In this document: in pieces, positions 35,913-44,887 of the stretch
Position numbering within the stretch: the first letter of the stretch is position 1
How the letters are laid out: each line of letters starts with the position of its first letter
NCBI GenBank assembly: GCA_018223385.1
Contig: JAGTTR010000020.1
Coordinates: 1-64,000, forward strand
Direction of reading: 5' to 3'
Length of the DNA stretch: 64,000 nt
Source of the DNA: Oscillospiraceae bacterium Marseille-Q3528
GTDB taxonomy: Bacteria; Bacillota; Clostridia; Lachnospirales; Lachnospiraceae
The notes under the pieces: model-generated
Database searches by the model: none
Told to the model about the DNA's origin: nothing
What the model saw: the letters and a program-made list of their open reading frames with translations, nothing else
Position numbers and translations under genes: made by a program

Positions 35913-37029
35913 ATTGTTCAAATCCTTTCGGAGACGGATTTTTTTCAGTGCCCTGGCCAGCATTCTCATCACCTGCGGCGCGGAGCTGATCGTTATTTTC
36001 AATCTGCAGGTGATCGTGGAATTCCTGCGCCGGAACGGGTACCGCAATTCCATTCTGGGAAGAGACGGCCTGAACCCCACCGTGCAGATGATCATTCTCT
36101 TTGCGGTGGGCGGTGCGGTGTTTCTCATAAGCTTTGCCATGTGTATGGACGGTGTGGTGCGTTATGTCCGGGAGATTTCCAATGGCATCACCCGGATTGC
36201 CGGCGGTGATCTGAATACGGAGATCAGCGTCCGGGGGCAGGATGAGTTTGCCTCCATTGCCCGGAACCTGAACAAGATGACCGGGGAAGTCCGGGTACTC
36301 ATGGACAAGGAGCGGGAGGCGGAGCGGACGAAGAACGACCTGATTACCAACGTGGCCCACGATCTGCGCACGCCGCTGACGTCGGTCATCGGGTATCTGG
36401 AGCTTCTGAAGACCCGGCCCGACCTGGAGCCGGAGGTACGGCAGAATTTTGTGGACATTGCCTACAAGAAATCCAAGCGGCTGGAGAAGCTCATCGAGGA
36501 TCTGTTTGGCTTTACGAAACTGAATTATGGAAAAATTACGATGAAGCCGGGGATGTTGGACATTGTCAAGCTGCTGGAACAGATGCTGGATGAGTTTTAT
36601 CCGAATTTTCAGGAGGCGGGGCTTACCTATGAGTTTACCAGCTCCCAGAACAGTCTCCAGATCGAGGCGGACGGCAACCTGCTGGCGCGGCTGTTTGACA
36701 ACCTGATCAACAACGCCATCAAGTACGGCGCGGACGGGAAGAAGATCGTGGTCAGCGTGGAGCGGGAGGACCCCATGGTGGTCATCCGCGTGCTGAACTA
36801 CGGAAAGATCATCCCGCCGGAGGAGCTGGATCATATTTTTGAAAAATTTTACCGGGTGGAGCATTCCCGCTCCATGAATACCGGGGGCACCGGACTGGGC
36901 CTTGCCATTGCCAAGGGTGTTGTGGAGCTTCACGGCGGAACAATCCATGCGTCCAGCAGCATGCGGGGAACGGTGTTCGAGGTGCGCCTGTACCAGTCGC
37001 TGAAGGACCGGCCGGAGCATTTTGATTAG
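35902..37029 (+). CDS. VanS-like sensor histidine kinase
   Basis: A 375-residue kinase starting at TTG 35902 within the regulator's last codons; the GGGGAG ribosome-site-like string (35884-35889) is part of the regulator's WGVGY codons. Two membrane segments (~13-35 and ~66-88) enclose only a short loop of about 30 residues, an intramembrane-sensing layout common for cell-envelope stress kinases. HAMP follows, HisKA with His153 in NVAHDLRTPLTS, and HATPase with NLINNAIKYG and GTGLGLAIAKG. It overlaps the next ORF region. Confidence 0.92.
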   Translation: MSDELFKSFRRRIFFSALASILITCGAELIVIFNLQVIVEFLRRNGYRNSILGRDGLNPTVQMIILFAVGGAVFLISFAMCMDGVVRYVREISNGITRIAGGDLNTEISVRGQDEFASIARNLNKMTGEVRVLMDKEREAERTKNDLITNVAHDLRTPLTSVIGYLELLKTRPDLEPEVRQNFVDIAYKKSKRLEKLIEDLFGFTKLNYGKITMKPGMLDIVKLLEQMLDEFYPNFQEAGLTYEFTSSQNSLQIEADGNLLARLFDNLINNAIKYGADGKKIVVSVEREDPMVVIRVLNYGKIIPPEELDHIFEKFYRVEHSRSMNTGGTGLGLAIAKGVVELHGGTIHASSSMRGTVFEVRLYQSLKDRPEHFD

Positions 37030-37057
37030 CACGGACACACATATGAGGAGAGGGTAT

Positions 37058-39385
37058 ATGCAGACATACAGAAAACAGAGAGCCTGGCGTGTGCTTGGCG
37101 CCTGCCTGCTGGCAGTGCTGCTGCTGTTTGGCGCGGATCGGCGGACAGAAGCAGCAGCGCCCGTGGCGGATGCCTTTGATATTTCGCTGACCTATGGCTA
37201 TGACAATACGGTAAAATACAACCGGGATGCCGCTTTTCATGTGCAGGTGACCAGCAAGGAAGCGGCTTTTTCCGGCAGGGTGTATTTTCTTACCTCCGCC
37301 TATGGGCAGGAGGTATACTATGGCTCCAGTTCTCTGCTGAGCCTGCCCTTTGGTCACAGGGCCTATGCGCTCAGCTATGACAACTACGGGTTTTCCAAAG
37401 CGCTGGAGCTGGCACCGGGACAGACAAAGACGGTGACCTTTACGCTGCCCATGACCGGCTGTGCCCCTTTTGTAAAAATCCAGCTCATCGGGACAGACGG
37501 ACAGATACAGGCGGAGAAGGAGATTTCCCTGTCAGTGCGCACTTCCTCCGGGGAGTTTCTGGCGGGGGTGTTGACGGATGATCCGGCGGGCATGCAGTAT
37601 CTGGACGGCCTGCGCACATCGGCTTATTCTTCCATCAGCCTGGCGGCGGTGGCACTGGATGAGAACACGCTGGAGGATACCCAGGCCGGGCTGGATATGC
37701 TGGATCTGCTCCTGGTGCAGGATTTTGACACAGACCGGCTGCGGACAGAGCAGAAGGAAGCCATCAAACGCTGGGTGAGAGACGGCGGTGTGCTGGTGCA
37801 GGGCGGCGGACAGAAGGCTGCAGACATGGCAGACCTGACACCGGAGATCGAACCTTACGGAGAGGGACGGATCGTGACCTACCCCCAGCGGCTGACCATG
37901 GGAGAGGACGAGGTAGCCGGTACCGATCTGATGGGACAGATGCTTTTGGAGGACTGCTTTTCCAGGCAGCAGCTGGAGGAAGCGGATCCCACGGTAACGC
38001 ACACCGGGGACGATTACTGGGTCGTTTCCAGTGAGCTGGAGGGCGTCAGCATGGAACATATCCCGAAGACCGGCAGATATGCGGTAGTGCTGGCCGTCTA
38101 TGTGATCCTGGCAGGGCCGGTGGTTTACCTTGTATTGAAAAAATTTCACGGAAGAAAATATATCTGGGGCTGTGTGGGTGTTCTGGCGATCCTGTTTTCC
38201 GGGATCGTGTTTGTCATGGGCAGCCGCACCCGGTTTAATGCGCCCTTTGTCAATTATGTGCGGAAGATCAATCTGATGCCGGGCGTGAAGGATGAGAAGG
38301 TAGATTTTTCTGTCCGGGCGCCTTATAACACGGCGTACAGCATTTATGTGAATCAGGACTATGATCTCATGCCGGTGTGCGATACGGCTTATTATGGCGC
38401 CACCTATATGGATGCGGTGCCTGATTTTTCCAGAGAAAGCATGCAGATCGCCTATGGGGAGACGGAAAATGTGCTGTCCATGGAGAGTGACCGGGCGTTT
38501 ACGGCCAAATATGTGCAGGCCTCCCGGACGGAAAAGACGGAGGCGGATTTTGGCGTGCAGGGAGAGCTCAGCTATTTTGACGGGGTACTGACCGGAACGC
38601 TGGTCAATCAGACATCTTACGATCTGTCGGATGTGTTCTTGGTATTTCAGAATCATCTGATGTACGTGGAACAGTTTCCGGCCGGCGGTTCCCTGGATGT
38701 GGGAACGTGTAAACTGTATTCCTTTGTGCCGGGATCAGGCTATGAGATCGTGCAAAAATGCCTGGATTATGAAGCGGGATATCACAAAGAAGTGAACGCG
38801 GATTTCCTGGATGCCTGCTGGAAGACGTCGATCCTTTCCAATCAGCTGGAGGAAGGCTATGAGCAGGAGCCGAAGGGCTGCCGTCTGGTGGGATTTGCGG
38901 ACGGGGAGCCGCTGGATCTTCTGAAGGACAGCGCTTATCAGACGGAAGGACAGAACCTGGTGAGTACGGATATTGCCCTTTCTTATGAAAAAGAAGAAAA
39001 TGGGAAAACCTGGGAATATTTCCCGTTTATCACCAGCACGGTGCGGGTGGTGTCCGGCGATTACGTTACGTATAACAATACGGCTTACGGCAATGATGTG
39101 GTGCTGGAATACCAGGTGCCGGAGGCGAAGGAGCTGTCCCTGGTGTTTGACCATGAGGATTACTACGATGCGGATGCCTATCAGGAATTTGCCGGAACGA
39201 TAGAAATCTATAATTACAGAACCAGCCGCTATGAGAAGATATCCGAGGAGGATGAACTGTCGGGTGACCGGCTGGAACAGTGTATTTCGCTGGATCACCG
39301 GATCCTGCTGCGTTACCGGGATACGACGGTGGGCGAAGACAAATCAGACAAGCTGCCGATTCTGATCATGAAAGGGAGGATCTGA
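37058..39385 (+). CDS. Large membrane protein with GATase-like extracytoplasmic domain
   Basis: A 775-residue protein not assigned to a named family. Signal peptide ~1-31, a beta-rich extracytoplasmic region to ~165, then a Rossmann-like segment LDLLLVQDFDTDRL...IKRWVRDGGVLVQGGG (~205-255) resembling the glutamine-amidotransferase-like fold seen in ABC-accessory proteins of the GldG/DUF4350 type. Two adjacent membrane segments (~340-362 and ~367-390) follow, then about 380 residues of further beta-rich extracytoplasmic sequence. Start ATG 37058 has GAGGAG upstream. Two nt before the ABC ATPase gene, so part of that exporter or of its sensing. Confidence 0.8.
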   Translation: MQTYRKQRAWRVLGACLLAVLLLFGADRRTEAAAPVADAFDISLTYGYDNTVKYNRDAAFHVQVTSKEAAFSGRVYFLTSAYGQEVYYGSSSLLSLPFGHRAYALSYDNYGFSKALELAPGQTKTVTFTLPMTGCAPFVKIQLIGTDGQIQAEKEISLSVRTSSGEFLAGVLTDDPAGMQYLDGLRTSAYSSISLAAVALDENTLEDTQAGLDMLDLLLVQDFDTDRLRTEQKEAIKRWVRDGGVLVQGGGQKAADMADLTPEIEPYGEGRIVTYPQRLTMGEDEVAGTDLMGQMLLEDCFSRQQLEEADPTVTHTGDDYWVVSSELEGVSMEHIPKTGRYAVVLAVYVILAGPVVYLVLKKFHGRKYIWGCVGVLAILFSGIVFVMGSRTRFNAPFVNYVRKINLMPGVKDEKVDFSVRAPYNTAYSIYVNQDYDLMPVCDTAYYGATYMDAVPDFSRESMQIAYGETENVLSMESDRAFTAKYVQASRTEKTEADFGVQGELSYFDGVLTGTLVNQTSYDLSDVFLVFQNHLMYVEQFPAGGSLDVGTCKLYSFVPGSGYEIVQKCLDYEAGYHKEVNADFLDACWKTSILSNQLEEGYEQEPKGCRLVGFADGEPLDLLKDSAYQTEGQNLVSTDIALSYEKEENGKTWEYFPFITSTVRVVSGDYVTYNNTAYGNDVVLEYQVPEAKELSLVFDHEDYYDADAYQEFAGTIEIYNYRTSRYEKISEEDELSGDRLEQCISLDHRILLRYRDTTVGEDKSDKLPILIMKGRI

Positions 39386-39387
39386 CC

Positions 39388-40320
39388 ATGCTGAAAATCC
39401 GAAATCTGACGAAGCGTTACGGCAGACATACGGCGCTGGACAGTCTGGATCTGCAGATTGACAGGGGAGAGATCTTCGGTTTCGTGGGGCCCAACGGCGC
39501 CGGGAAGACCACGACCATGAAAATCATGGCGGGACTTCTCAAAGCGGATGCGGGAGAAATTTACATTGATGATATCAAGCTTTTTGAGGATTATAACCGG
39601 CTGAAAGAGGTCATCGGCTATATGCCGGATTTTTTCGGTGTGTATGACAATCTGCAGGTGATGGAATATCTGGAATTCTATGCCAGTGCCTACGGCATGG
39701 AGACGCGGCAGGCCCGCAGACTGGGCGGACATCTGCTGGAAATGGTGCATCTGGAGGGAAAGGAAGAGTGCTATGTGGATGAGCTTTCCCGGGGCATGAA
39801 GCAGCGGCTCTGCCTGGCCCGGGCGCTGATCCACGATCCCCAGTTTCTCATTCTGGATGAACCGGCGTCCGGCCTGGATCCCCGAAGCCGGTTTGAATTC
39901 AAGGAAATCCTGAAGGAATTGCGGGATAACGGCAAGACGATCATCATCAGTTCCCACATTCTCATGGAGCTGGCAGAGATGTGTACGAGCATCGGCATCA
40001 TCGAGCGGGGCAAAATGATCCTTCAGGGAAGCATTGAGGACATTCTGGAGACGGTGGATACGTCTAATCCGCTGATCATCCGGGTGTACGATCAGGTGGA
40101 CACGGCAGTGCTGCTGCTGAAGCGGGAGGAGAAGATCGAGAGTCTTACCATCCGGGGCAACAGCATTTTCGCTTCCTTTTCCGGCAACCGGGAGGAGGAG
40201 GCAAGGCTGCTGAAGACGCTCATCGACAATGGGGTGCTCGTCCAGTCCTTTTCCAGAGAGCAGGGCAGCCTGGAATCCCTGTTCCTGAAGATTACAGAAC
40301 ACAGTGAGGAGGCAGGATAA
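39388..40320 (+). CDS. ABC transporter ATP-binding protein
   Basis: A 310-residue ATPase of the ABC-2/exporter type. Walker A GPNGAGKTT near 37-45, signature LSRGMKQRL near 134-142, Walker B LILDEPASGLD near 154-164, and H-loop SSHIL near 188. The C-terminal ~80 residues form an extra domain as in bacitracin/gliding-type ATPases. ATG 39388 follows GGGAGGA by 8 nt. Works with the permease directly downstream. Confidence 0.95.
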   Translation: MLKIRNLTKRYGRHTALDSLDLQIDRGEIFGFVGPNGAGKTTTMKIMAGLLKADAGEIYIDDIKLFEDYNRLKEVIGYMPDFFGVYDNLQVMEYLEFYASAYGMETRQARRLGGHLLEMVHLEGKEECYVDELSRGMKQRLCLARALIHDPQFLILDEPASGLDPRSRFEFKEILKELRDNGKTIIISSHILMELAEMCTSIGIIERGKMILQGSIEDILETVDTSNPLIIRVYDQVDTAVLLLKREEKIESLTIRGNSIFASFSGNREEEARLLKTLIDNGVLVQSFSREQGSLESLFLKITEHSEEAG

Positions 40321-41193
40321 GTGAAGCTGAATCCGGTATTTAAAAATGAAATCAAATTAAGCAGCCGGACGATGAAGAGCAGCTGGATGGTATTCGGCTA
40401 CAATGCGGTACTCATCGTGGCAAGCATGATGGTGCTGTACAGCATGATGGATACGGTGCATTACGGCTACAGCATGGATTATTCCGAGATGGTCGGCCTT
40501 TACGTGGTGATGGCGTACATGGAATTCGGTATGATCCTGCTCATCATCCCGGCCATTACGGCGGGCAGCATCGCCGGGGAGCGGGAACGGCAGACGCTGG
40601 ACATGCTGCTGGCGACGAAGATGAAGCCCTGGTCTATCGTGCTGGGCAAGCTGGAATCGTCCCTGAGTTCGGTGCTCATGCTGGCCGTCTCCAGTCTGCC
40701 GGTGCTGTCCATTGTGTTCATCTTTGGCGGTGTGGGCATTCTGGAGCTGGTGGGATTTGTGGTGATCCTGGGCGTATCGGCAATTTTTGTCGGCAGTGTG
40801 GGTATTTTCTTTTCGGCCTACACAAGAAGGGTGACCACTGCCACGGTGCTGACCTATCTGGCGGTGCTGTTCCTGCTGGGCGGCACACTGGTCATCGAAA
40901 GCGGCGTTTACAGTCTGGTACAGATGCAGATGTCGGCAGTGGGACAGACGGAGGGCATCACCGTGGGCAACGTCATCGGCCTTCTTCTGGTCAATCCGGC
41001 GGTGACCTTCTATGGCATGGTCAGCAGCCAGGTGGGAGACCCGGGAGCCATCGTAGCGCTCTGTACCCGGTTCGGGCTGAACGGGGCGGAAGGCATCCTC
41101 ACCCACTGGATCGCCGTCAGCGAGGTGGTGCAGCTGCTGCTGTCCGGCGTGCTACTGTATCTGGCGGGGAGAAAGATCAATCCATTAAAATAG
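40321..41193 (+). CDS. ABC-2 type permease
   Basis: A 290-residue integral membrane protein with six predicted segments and the ABC-2 signature AGSIAGERERQTLDMLLATKM near 81-101. GTG start follows the ATPase stop without any gap; GGAGG lies upstream. Pairs with the preceding ATPase; export cargo is unknown. The operon ends with the strong terminator at 41284. Confidence 0.92.
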   Translation: MKLNPVFKNEIKLSSRTMKSSWMVFGYNAVLIVASMMVLYSMMDTVHYGYSMDYSEMVGLYVVMAYMEFGMILLIIPAITAGSIAGERERQTLDMLLATKMKPWSIVLGKLESSLSSVLMLAVSSLPVLSIVFIFGGVGILELVGFVVILGVSAIFVGSVGIFFSAYTRRVTTATVLTYLAVLFLLGGTLVIESGVYSLVQMQMSAVGQTEGITVGNVIGLLLVNPAVTFYGMVSSQVGDPGAIVALCTRFGLNGAEGILTHWIAVSEVVQLLLSGVLLYLAGRKINPLK

Positions 41194-41283
41194 AGGGAAA
41201 ATCGTGGAAACAGCACAGAACGGTGTAAACATGGAAGCCGGGAAAATAGCTGGAATATGAGAAAAATATGGCGATGAAAAAAG

Positions 41284-41333
41284 AAAGTTCTGTCAGAATC
41301 TTCGATAACAGAAGACTTTGACAGAACTTTTTT
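41284..41333. terminator. Strong terminator between convergent operons
   Basis: AAAGTTCTGTCA (41284-41295) pairs perfectly with TGACAGAACTTT (41319-41330), with additional pairing TCTTC/GAAGA inside and a run of six T at the end. A-rich left side allows action for the antiporter transcript too. Confidence 0.85.
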
Positions 41334-41366
41334 GTTGTAAACTTTGTGTCAGGCGTAACCTGTGGT

Positions 41367-42899
41367 TTATGCCTGCTTCTTATGAACCGCGTGCCGATGC
41401 AGCACCGTCAGCGCTGCCACCAGGCATACAATGGAGGAAGCCAGTGTCAGTATCACATTGCCGCCGCTGAAACCGGCTACCACATAGCCGACAAAACAGC
41501 AGGAGGCTACGGTGAGTGCGTAGGGCAGCTGGGTAGATACGTGTTCAATATGCTGGCATCCCGCACCGGTGGAGGACAGGATGGTGGTATCAGAAATCGG
41601 GGAGCAGTGATCGCCGAATACACTGCCTGCCAGAGTGGCGGACAGAGAGACGATGATCAGCTGCGGCGCGATGGCAGAGCATACCGGTACGATGATGGGA
41701 ATCAGGATACCGAAGGTGCCCCAGGCTGTGCCCATGGAGAAGGACAAAAATGCCGCAATGACGAAGATCAGTGCCGGGATGATGGCCGGGGGAAGGCTGG
41801 AGCTCTCCACAATGCCGCGGACATATTCGCCGGTCATGAGAAGGTCACGGCACACGCCGCTGATGGTCCACGCCATGATCAGGATCAGGTAAGCGGGCAC
41901 CATGTTTTTCACGCCGCTCTCAATGCCGGACATGAAATCATGGAAGGTTACCAGTTTGCGCGGAATGAACAGAATAAAAGCTACGATCAGGGCACCGAAG
42001 CCGCCCAGCACCAGCGCATCGGAGGCGCTGCAGTTACCGAAGGCTGCCATAATGGTGTGATAAGCCGGATCGTCTCCCCAGAGGCCGCCGTTCTGCAGCA
42101 TGGCCAGAATGGAGAAAATGATCAGGGCGATGACCGGGATGAGCATGTCCGATACCCGGCCACGCTCGGAAATGTGCACGGATTCTTCGATGGGCGCATC
42201 AAAATCACCCAGGTCGCCTGCCTGTGCAGCCTCTTCCTTTTCTTCCATGGGGCCGAAGTCCAGATCCTTCAGACAGAGAAGCAGTACCATTAATATAGAA
42301 AGAATGGCATATAAGTTGTAAGGGATCGTTGCCATAAAGGCTGCGATATCACTGGTAAATTCACCGGTGGCTGCCAGAGAAGAGCCGACAGCGGCTGCCC
42401 AGCTGGAAACCGGGGCAATGATACATACCGGGGCAGCGGTGGCATCGATGATGTAAGCCAGCTTGGCCCGGGGAATGTTATGCTTGTCTGTCAGCGGTTT
42501 CATAACGGTGCCGACGGTCAGGCAGTTGAAATAGTCGTCAATAAAGATCAGTATGCCCAGGGCGGCGGTTGCCAGCTGTGCCATGTGGCGGTTTTTGATC
42601 TTATCGGATACCCAGCGGCCGTAAGCCCGGGAACCGCCTGCCATGGTCACGACAACGACCAGAGCGCCTAAAAGACCCAGGAATATCAGAATCTTCATAT
42701 CTACCCGGGATGCCATCAGGTCAAAGGTGGTGGTCAGGGTACCCATAAACGGGTTCAGGCCGGAGGCACAGGCATAGATCAGCGATCCTGACAGAATACC
42801 GATGAGCAGGGAGGACATAACCTCCTTGGTGATCAGCGCAAGTGAAATTGCAAGAAGCGGAGGCAGTAAAGACAGCCAGCCGACAAAAATTGGTTCCAT
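41367..42899 (-). CDS. nhaC: Na+/H+ antiporter, NhaC family
   Basis: A 510-residue membrane protein with about twelve hydrophobic segments of the NhaC/ion-transporter type. Typical segments are LIGILSGSLIYA near the start, ILIFIDDYFNCLTVGTVMKPLTDKH near 105-130 and FSMGTAWGTFGILIPI and FGDHCSPISDTTILSSTGAG toward the end, which carry the conserved Asp/Ser/Thr sites. It probably exchanges Na+ (or an organic acid/amino acid) for H+. ATG 42899 has GAGGGG 9 nt upstream. Confidence 0.9.
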   Translation of the reverse strand: MEPIFVGWLSLLPPLLAISLALITKEVMSSLLIGILSGSLIYACASGLNPFMGTLTTTFDLMASRVDMKILIFLGLLGALVVVVTMAGGSRAYGRWVSDKIKNRHMAQLATAALGILIFIDDYFNCLTVGTVMKPLTDKHNIPRAKLAYIIDATAAPVCIIAPVSSWAAAVGSSLAATGEFTSDIAAFMATIPYNLYAILSILMVLLLCLKDLDFGPMEEKEEAAQAGDLGDFDAPIEESVHISERGRVSDMLIPVIALIIFSILAMLQNGGLWGDDPAYHTIMAAFGNCSASDALVLGGFGALIVAFILFIPRKLVTFHDFMSGIESGVKNMVPAYLILIMAWTISGVCRDLLMTGEYVRGIVESSSLPPAIIPALIFVIAAFLSFSMGTAWGTFGILIPIIVPVCSAIAPQLIIVSLSATLAGSVFGDHCSPISDTTILSSTGAGCQHIEHVSTQLPYALTVASCCFVGYVVAGFSGGNVILTLASSIVCLVAALTVLHRHAVHKKQA

Positions 42900-42943
42900 A
42901 TCGTTTTCCCCTCTCAAATTCAAGAAATTTTTAATTCTATCTT

Positions 42944-42972
42944 ATTGTAATCGGTGAATCCGGTTCCGTCAA
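42944..42972 (-). promoter_or_regulatory. Antiporter gene promoter
   Basis: Minus-strand TTGACG (42972-42967), 17-nt spacer, TACAAT (42949-42944). It lies back-to-back with the Pho box region of the next gene. Confidence 0.7.
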
Positions 42973-42978
42973 TGAGAC

Positions 42979-43032
42979 TTTACATAAACTTTACATTTGC
43001 TTCGTACAGACTTTACAGGAATTTCATATTGT
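42979..43032 (+). promoter_or_regulatory. PhoP box array and -10 of nptA-type gene
   Basis: TTTACA hexamers at 42979, 42990 and 43012, with a degenerate one (TTCGTA) at 43001, give an exact 11-bp period as in Bacillus PhoP boxes. A TATTGT -10 follows at 43027-43032, placing the boxes at about -60 to -22. Confidence 0.75.
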
Positions 43033-43099
43033 TGAGAAGTAGGTAGATGAATATTCAGAAAAGAAGCAATAACGAGGAGAGAGTAGGAGGACAAAAGAG

Positions 43100-44770
43100 A
43101 TGGAGCATATGAAAATGCTGTTTATGTTTATCGGGGGCCTGGGGATGTTCCTGTATGGCATGAACGTCATGGCGGACGGCCTGCAGAAATCTGCAGGAAA
43201 CCGGATGCGCAAATTATTACAGTTTTTAACGAGTAACCGGCTCATGGGTGTACTGGTAGGACTGGGAGTTACCGCCATCATCCAGAGCTCATCCGCCACA
43301 ACCGTTATGGTGGTCGGTTTTGTGAATGCAGGCATTCTGAACCTGACCCAGGCTGTGGGCGTGATCATGGGTGCCAATATCGGAACAACAGTGACTGCAT
43401 GGATCGTGTCCATGAGCGAGTGGGGCAGTATGTTAAAGCCGGAGACGTTTGCACCGCTGCTCATCGGCATTGGCGCTTTTATGCTGTTATTCTGCAAAAA
43501 AGAACGGCAGAAGGAAATTGCCCAGATTCTGGTGGGCTTTGGTGTACTGTTCGTGGGCTTAAGTTACATGTCCGGTTCCATTGCACCGTATAAGAGTGCG
43601 CCGATCTTTTCCACCGCCTTTTCCGTGCTGGGGAACAACCCCATCCTTGGCATCCTGACCGGTGCGGTGGTGACGGGCATCATCCAGAGCTCATCCGCTT
43701 CTGTGGGTATTCTGCAGACGCTGGCCATGAACGGGATCGTGACATGGAATTCTGCCGTGTTCATCACCCTTGGCCAGAATATCGGTACCTGTGTAACGGC
43801 GTTGCTGTCCAGTATCGGCGCCCAGAAAAATGCCAAGCGGGCAGCGGTGATCCATCTTTTATTTAATGTGATCGGTGCGGTAGTCTTTGGCATTGTCATG
43901 GTTATCGTGTTTGGCCTGCGCCCGGCTTTCGGCACATCGACCATCAGCAGCGTACAGATTTCCATTTTCCACACGGTATTCAATGTGACCAATACAATCC
44001 TGCTGTTCCCCTTTGCCAAAGTACTGGTGAAATTATCGGAAAAAATTGTCCGGGATGAAAAAGAAACCGGCGAGGCAGAGGAGATGGCAGACATCGCTCT
44101 GCCGCAGCTGGATGCCCGTGTGCTGGAAACCCCTGCTTTCGCTATGGAAAATACGATCCAGGAGCTGCTTCGGATGAGTGAGATCACCGTCTGTCATCTG
44201 CGCACTGCCATGGACGCCGTGCTCACAGGCAGCCGCCGGAAAATCGAGAAGGGCAGAAAGCTGGAGGCAACGGTCAACGAATTTGAGCGGCTGATCATGG
44301 AATATCTGGCGAAGCTGGATCATACATCGCTGACGGATAAGCAGCGGGAAATTGTGGGCGACCTGATGTATACGGTAAAGGATGTGGAGCGGATTTCTGA
44401 CCACTGTGACAATATCGTAGATTTGGCCGAGGAAATGTCGGATACTTCCATGGAGTTTTCCATGGATGCCCAGGAGGGATTAAGGGAAATGACGGAGCTG
44501 TCGGTGGAGACCATTGAGGGAGCCATTGCGGCCAGAAGAAGCGAGAAGCCGGAGCAGCGCCGGGAAAATGTGCAGAAGGTGAAAAATCTGGAGGACGAGA
44601 TCGACGGCCTGAGAAAAGAACTGCGAAAGTCCCATATGGAGCGGATCGCCCGGAACGAGTGCTCCTCCTCCAAGGGCATTATTTTTCTGGATATCATCAG
44701 CAATATGGAGCGGGTTTCTGACCATGCCAGAAACATTGTGGAATATATTTCTTCGGAAATGGCCCGCTGA
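43100..44770 (+). CDS. Na+/phosphate cotransporter (NptA/YjbB type) with PhoU-like tail
   Basis: A 556-residue protein. Residues 1-310 form the Na/Pi-cotransporter II core with two inverted repeats, each carrying the QSSSA motif (TAIIQSSSATTVMVVGF and TGIIQSSSASVGILQ). Residues ~345-550 are a helical PhoU-like domain (EITVCHLRTAMDAVL, DVERISDHCDNIVDLAEE, MERVSDHARNIVEYI). It imports or exports phosphate. AGGAGG 9 nt before the ATG; upstream Pho boxes make it a likely member of the phosphate-starvation regulon together with pst. Confidence 0.92.
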   Translation: MEHMKMLFMFIGGLGMFLYGMNVMADGLQKSAGNRMRKLLQFLTSNRLMGVLVGLGVTAIIQSSSATTVMVVGFVNAGILNLTQAVGVIMGANIGTTVTAWIVSMSEWGSMLKPETFAPLLIGIGAFMLLFCKKERQKEIAQILVGFGVLFVGLSYMSGSIAPYKSAPIFSTAFSVLGNNPILGILTGAVVTGIIQSSSASVGILQTLAMNGIVTWNSAVFITLGQNIGTCVTALLSSIGAQKNAKRAAVIHLLFNVIGAVVFGIVMVIVFGLRPAFGTSTISSVQISIFHTVFNVTNTILLFPFAKVLVKLSEKIVRDEKETGEAEEMADIALPQLDARVLETPAFAMENTIQELLRMSEITVCHLRTAMDAVLTGSRRKIEKGRKLEATVNEFERLIMEYLAKLDHTSLTDKQREIVGDLMYTVKDVERISDHCDNIVDLAEEMSDTSMEFSMDAQEGLREMTELSVETIEGAIAARRSEKPEQRRENVQKVKNLEDEIDGLRKELRKSHMERIARNECSSSKGIIFLDIISNMERVSDHARNIVEYISSEMAR

Positions 44771-44774
44771 TGCT

Positions 44775-44826
44775 TTTACAAAGACTTAACAAAAAGCAAA
44801 TATTTCTTTTATACACCGGGTATAGG
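44775..44826 (+). promoter_or_regulatory. PhoP boxes and promoter of pstS
   Basis: TTTACA (44775-44780) and TTAACA (44786-44791) are 11 bp apart; weaker hexamers continue the period at 44797 and 44808. A -10 candidate TATAGG at 44821-44826 lies at the expected distance. Confidence 0.65.
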
Positions 44827-44887
44827 ATGGTTTCAACAGATGAGGAAAACAATCTGAAAGATAAGTTTTAGGAGGAGTATGAGAGAA

